From contig JACZYS010000126.1 in assembly GCA_022570975.1 (NCBI GenBank), forward strand, positions 1 to 7,609: a stretch of DNA of 7,609 bases. Direction: 5' to 3'. Below are positions 6,335 through 7,609 of the stretch, piece after piece; position 1 is the stretch's first letter; every line of letters starts with the position of its first letter. Source of the stretch: Candidatus Zixiibacteriota bacterium (GTDB lineage: Bacteria > Zixibacteria > MSB-5A5 > GN15 > FEB-12). The position numbers were made by a program, and so were the translations under genes. The notes beneath the pieces were generated by a model that was given only the letters and a program-made list of their open reading frames with translations, searched no databases and had not been told where the DNA came from.

Positions 6335-6504
6335 GAAATAGGAATTTGTTAAATTTTGTATTGGTCTGTATACTGTTCACTTACTTAATTGGCTGCAGCA
6401 TCAATGTTAATGTAAAAAATAGATCTGAGACAAGAAATAAAAAAATTCAAGCTGGACTTCCCAGCAGTAGGGTTGGGAATTCTTATTTTCATAATCTGGA
6501 TTAG
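6331..6504 (+). CDS. N-terminus of a lipoprotein, reading frame apparently interrupted after about 28 residues
   Basis: The start ATG overlaps the M50 stop as ATGA, which indicates translational coupling. The first 22 residues form a clear lipoprotein signal: MRNRN, a hydrophobic core LLNFVLVCILFTYL, and the lipobox Leu-Ile-Gly-Cys with Cys22 as the lipidation site. After SINVNVKN the sequence becomes unlike a protein domain, and the frame ends at TAG 6502-6504 after 57 codons. This tail lies in the same DNA that encodes the intramembrane protease in another frame from about 6416. I read this as a genuine lipoprotein gene cut near 6410-6420, its real remainder missing from the window. A true 57-aa lipoprotein overlapping the next gene is the alternative. 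Function is not recognised. Confidence 0.55.
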   Translation: MRNRNLLNFVLVCILFTYLIGCSINVNVKNRSETRNKKIQAGLPSSRVGNSYFHNLD

Positions 6505-6910
6505 CCTGGAAGGACTTTACCCAAGATTTGGTTCCCCAACCATCGTAAATCCATTCGAATTCGGCTCGCAGCTCTTTCTTCTAATACTCATAATAAAACT
6601 AACAGGAATGATTCTTGTTGCCCCTTTGATAGAAGAATTATTTGTAAGAAGCTTCCTCATGAGAATATTCATTAATGCAGACTATGAGAAAGTTCCCATA
6701 GGAAAATACACGCATCTCTCTTTCATAATTACCGTCCTCTTCTTTGGGTTTTCCCACTCCATGTGGCTTCCTGGAATAATCACAGGAGTGCTCCTTAATG
6801 TATTACTATACAAAACAAAAAGCATTGGGAGCTGCATCCAGGCGCATGCAGCAGCAAATATTTCATTGGCCATCTATGTGCTTGCAACACATAACTGGAT
6901 GTTTTGGTAA
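6416..6910 (+). CDS. CPBP/CAAX-type intramembrane metalloprotease, 5'-truncated, PEP-CTERM-associated type
   Basis: The open frame runs from just after an in-frame TAA (6413-6415) to TAA 6908-6910. Its first start-like codon is TTG 6473 (145 aa, no ribosome site at useful spacing). The three CPBP motifs are present, numbered from 6416: EELFVR (Glu73, Glu74, Arg78), FGFSH (His114) and HAAAN (His144, Asn148). Four hydrophobic stretches surround them. The segment from IWISLEGLYPRFG to the ending LATHNWMFW strongly recalls the CAAX protease-related proteins linked to exosortase/PEP-CTERM systems. Those proteins are longer at the N-terminus, and here the residues between 6416 and 6473 already look family-like. 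The gene therefore seems to have lost its beginning, consistent with a junction near 6416. The family call is solid. The exosortase link is from memory and untested. Confidence 0.8.
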   Translation, partial: KIDLRQEIKKFKLDFPAVGLGILIFIIWISLEGLYPRFGSPTIVNPFEFGSQLFLLILIIKLTGMILVAPLIEELFVRSFLMRIFINADYEKVPIGKYTHLSFIITVLFFGFSHSMWLPGIITGVLLNVLLYKTKSIGSCIQAHAAANISLAIYVLATHNWMFW

Positions 6911-6927
6911 GAAGGCAAAAATTTAAA

Positions 6928-6954
6928 TATAAGGGGTTTTTAAAAGGCCTTATA
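6928..6954 (+). promoter_or_regulatory. Inverted repeat enclosing the ribosome site of the next gene
   Basis: TATAAGG (6928-6934) and CCTTATA (6948-6954) are perfect 7-bp complements separated by 13 nt. The second arm abuts ATG 6955. The loop holds AAAAGG, the only ribosome-binding candidate. It could be an operator or an mRNA hairpin that controls access to the start. An overlapping TTTAAATA (6922-6929) resembles an archaeal TATA box. Neither function is proven. Confidence 0.35.
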
Positions 6955-7449
6955 ATGAAAAAGAGGGTTTGTTTAGCATTTGTAATCTTAATGCTAGTTT
7001 CATTTACATCCTATGCTAGGGAAGATATTCCCGAAAAAGTTTTGAAAAGCCTGCCAGGCCAGGGATTGAGTGTAGAGCAGGCTGACTTGCCTCTTGCAGT
7101 AAGGATGATACTTGATGAACAGTCAAATTACTACACCGCCTTAAAGCTGCAGGAACAGGAAAGGCAAAAGCAGAGAATGCTGGAAATGCTATATGATACA
7201 TTAGGGGCTGTTTTAGTACTGATAATAATTTCCTCGATAACAGTGCTTATATTGAATAAAAAAATGTATAAATCAATAAAAAGGGTGATGAGAAGAGCTT
7301 ACCTCTACCACCTTATAAGGGAACATATAAAAAAAGGAAAAGAATTTAAAGAAATAGAGCCTCTCTTGATGGAAAAGGGATTTAAGGAAATCCACGCAAG
7401 GGATGCGGTAATACGCTATAAAGAAAAGCATAAAAAGGAGGTTGTTTAA
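6955..7449 (+). CDS. Unrecognised secreted-then-anchored protein with signal peptide and one TM helix
   Basis: I do not recognise a family. From ATG 6955 the product is 164 aa: a signal peptide (MKKR, hydrophobic core, cleavage after SYA at about 21), a non-cytoplasmic region 22-80 rich in charged residues with a Gln/Glu/Lys helical stretch at 58-77, one strong TM helix at about 83-102, and a very basic C-terminal region 103-164. The last part (PLLMEKGFKEIHARDAVIRY) looks like a small helix-turn-helix-shaped tail. The frame is open back to TTG/ATG-like codons near 6904, but the longer model would put 17 residues before an obvious signal peptide, so 6955 is preferred; AAAAGG stands 8 nt before it. 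It follows the CPBP gene by 44 nt, suggesting an operon. Arginine codons are almost only AGA/AGG. Confidence 0.75.
   Translation: MKKRVCLAFVILMLVSFTSYAREDIPEKVLKSLPGQGLSVEQADLPLAVRMILDEQSNYYTALKLQEQERQKQRMLEMLYDTLGAVLVLIIISSITVLILNKKMYKSIKRVMRRAYLYHLIREHIKKGKEFKEIEPLLMEKGFKEIHARDAVIRYKEKHKKEVV
7435..7441 (+). promoter_or_regulatory. Strong Shine-Dalgarno AAGGAGG inside the end of the upstream gene
   Basis: AAGGAGG ends at 7441, within the last codons of the preceding gene. Normal spacing of 5-10 nt points to a start at 7447-7452, where the only in-frame codon that yields a sensible protein start is ATA 7451. It is listed because it decides, or complicates, the start of the last gene. Confidence 0.6.
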
Positions 7450-7609
7450 GATAAAAAAAATAATAGGGTACATGATATTATCGGTACTGCTAATAGCAAC
7501 CGCTCTTGCGGATGATCAGTTTTCTGTCTGCTTTGACTATGAAGGGGATGCAGACTATTTCCTGAATAACCCTGACTTTGGAGCAAACAGCGAAGTTATT
7601 GTGGAGGAT
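7442..7609 (+). CDS. Start of an unrecognised secreted protein, cut by window edge; start codon unresolved
   Basis: An open frame reaches the window edge and encodes a signal peptide, KIKKIIGYMILSVLLIATAL-A, followed by an acidic segment beginning DDQFSVCFDYEGDADYF. Three starts are possible. TTG 7442 keeps the positive residues but touches the AAGGAGG (7435-7441) with no spacer. ATA 7451 stands 9 nt after that strong ribosome site and would give an ideal MKKIIGY-type signal peptide, but AUA is a rare initiator. ATG 7472 is canonical but removes all positive residues. The gene overlaps or abuts the stop of the preceding gene (TAA 7447-7449), so the two are surely co-transcribed. No family is recognised and the mature part seen is too short for a function. 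Confidence 0.6.
   Translation, partial: MFKIKKIIGYMILSVLLIATALADDQFSVCFDYEGDADYFLNNPDFGANSEVIVED

Noticed and set aside
6421..6426. AGATCT (BglII site) at the right-hand junction as a cloning scar
   Set aside because: A single six-base site is common by chance and nothing vector-like flanks it. It is not evidence on its own.
6682..7473. Minus-strand open frames in the right segment
   Set aside because: They are antisense to the CPBP and signal-peptide genes, which have clear motifs or topology, and the frames themselves show no family features.
1..7609. tRNA, rRNA, CRISPR array, insertion sequence or phage genes
   Set aside because: I looked on both strands and saw no cloverleaf, regularly spaced repeats, transposase motifs or terminal inverted repeats. 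The two junctions have no recognisable mobile-element ends.

Overview
The window reads as bacterial DNA from an uncultivated or poorly represented organism. The phylum cannot be fixed from the sequence alone. The clearest bacterial marker is a release factor 2 gene with the classic programmed +1 frameshift at CTT-TGA-C. The central 6 kb (about 310 to 6410) has moderate GC, mixed CGN/AGR arginine codons and sigma70-like promoter hexamers.

Layout. On the minus strand, reading leftwards from about 2841, are prfB (RF2, 366 aa when the frameshift is read), pta (phosphate acetyltransferase, 14 nt after prfB) and, 68 nt further, the first 221 codons of pckA (ATP-type PEP carboxykinase, TTG start, running off the left edge). 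On the plus strand, from a divergent intergenic region at 2842-3012, are a glyoxalase II-like metallo-beta-lactamase-fold hydrolase, mpg (3-methyladenine DNA glycosylase, overlapping it by 8 nt), a glutamate dehydrogenase closed by a strong intrinsic terminator, an M50/site-2-protease family membrane protease, and the beginning of a lipoprotein translationally coupled to it (ATGA overlap). The pta, pckA and glutamate dehydrogenase genes fit heterotrophic carbon and nitrogen metabolism at the acetyl-CoA, PEP and 2-oxoglutarate nodes. The remaining genes are housekeeping.

Right end (about 6416-7609). A CPBP/CAAX-type intramembrane protease lacks its N-terminus. It resembles the CPBP proteins associated with PEP-CTERM/exosortase systems. 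It is followed by an unrecognised secreted or membrane protein with one TM helix and by the start of a second unrecognised secreted protein. Here 14 of 15 arginine codons are AGA/AGG, against roughly half CGN in the central glutamate dehydrogenase.

The most notable property is two internal discontinuities. (1) Inside pckA, near position 300, GC jumps from about 45% to about 62%, and third-position GC from about 48% to about 85%, with the reading frame and family alignment intact. (2) Near 6410-6425 a lipoprotein gene dissolves just where a headless CPBP gene begins. The window may therefore join DNA of two or three origins, by recombination or by chimeric assembly. No complete novel system can be demonstrated. 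The right-hand cluster is the only candidate and is cut by the window edge.
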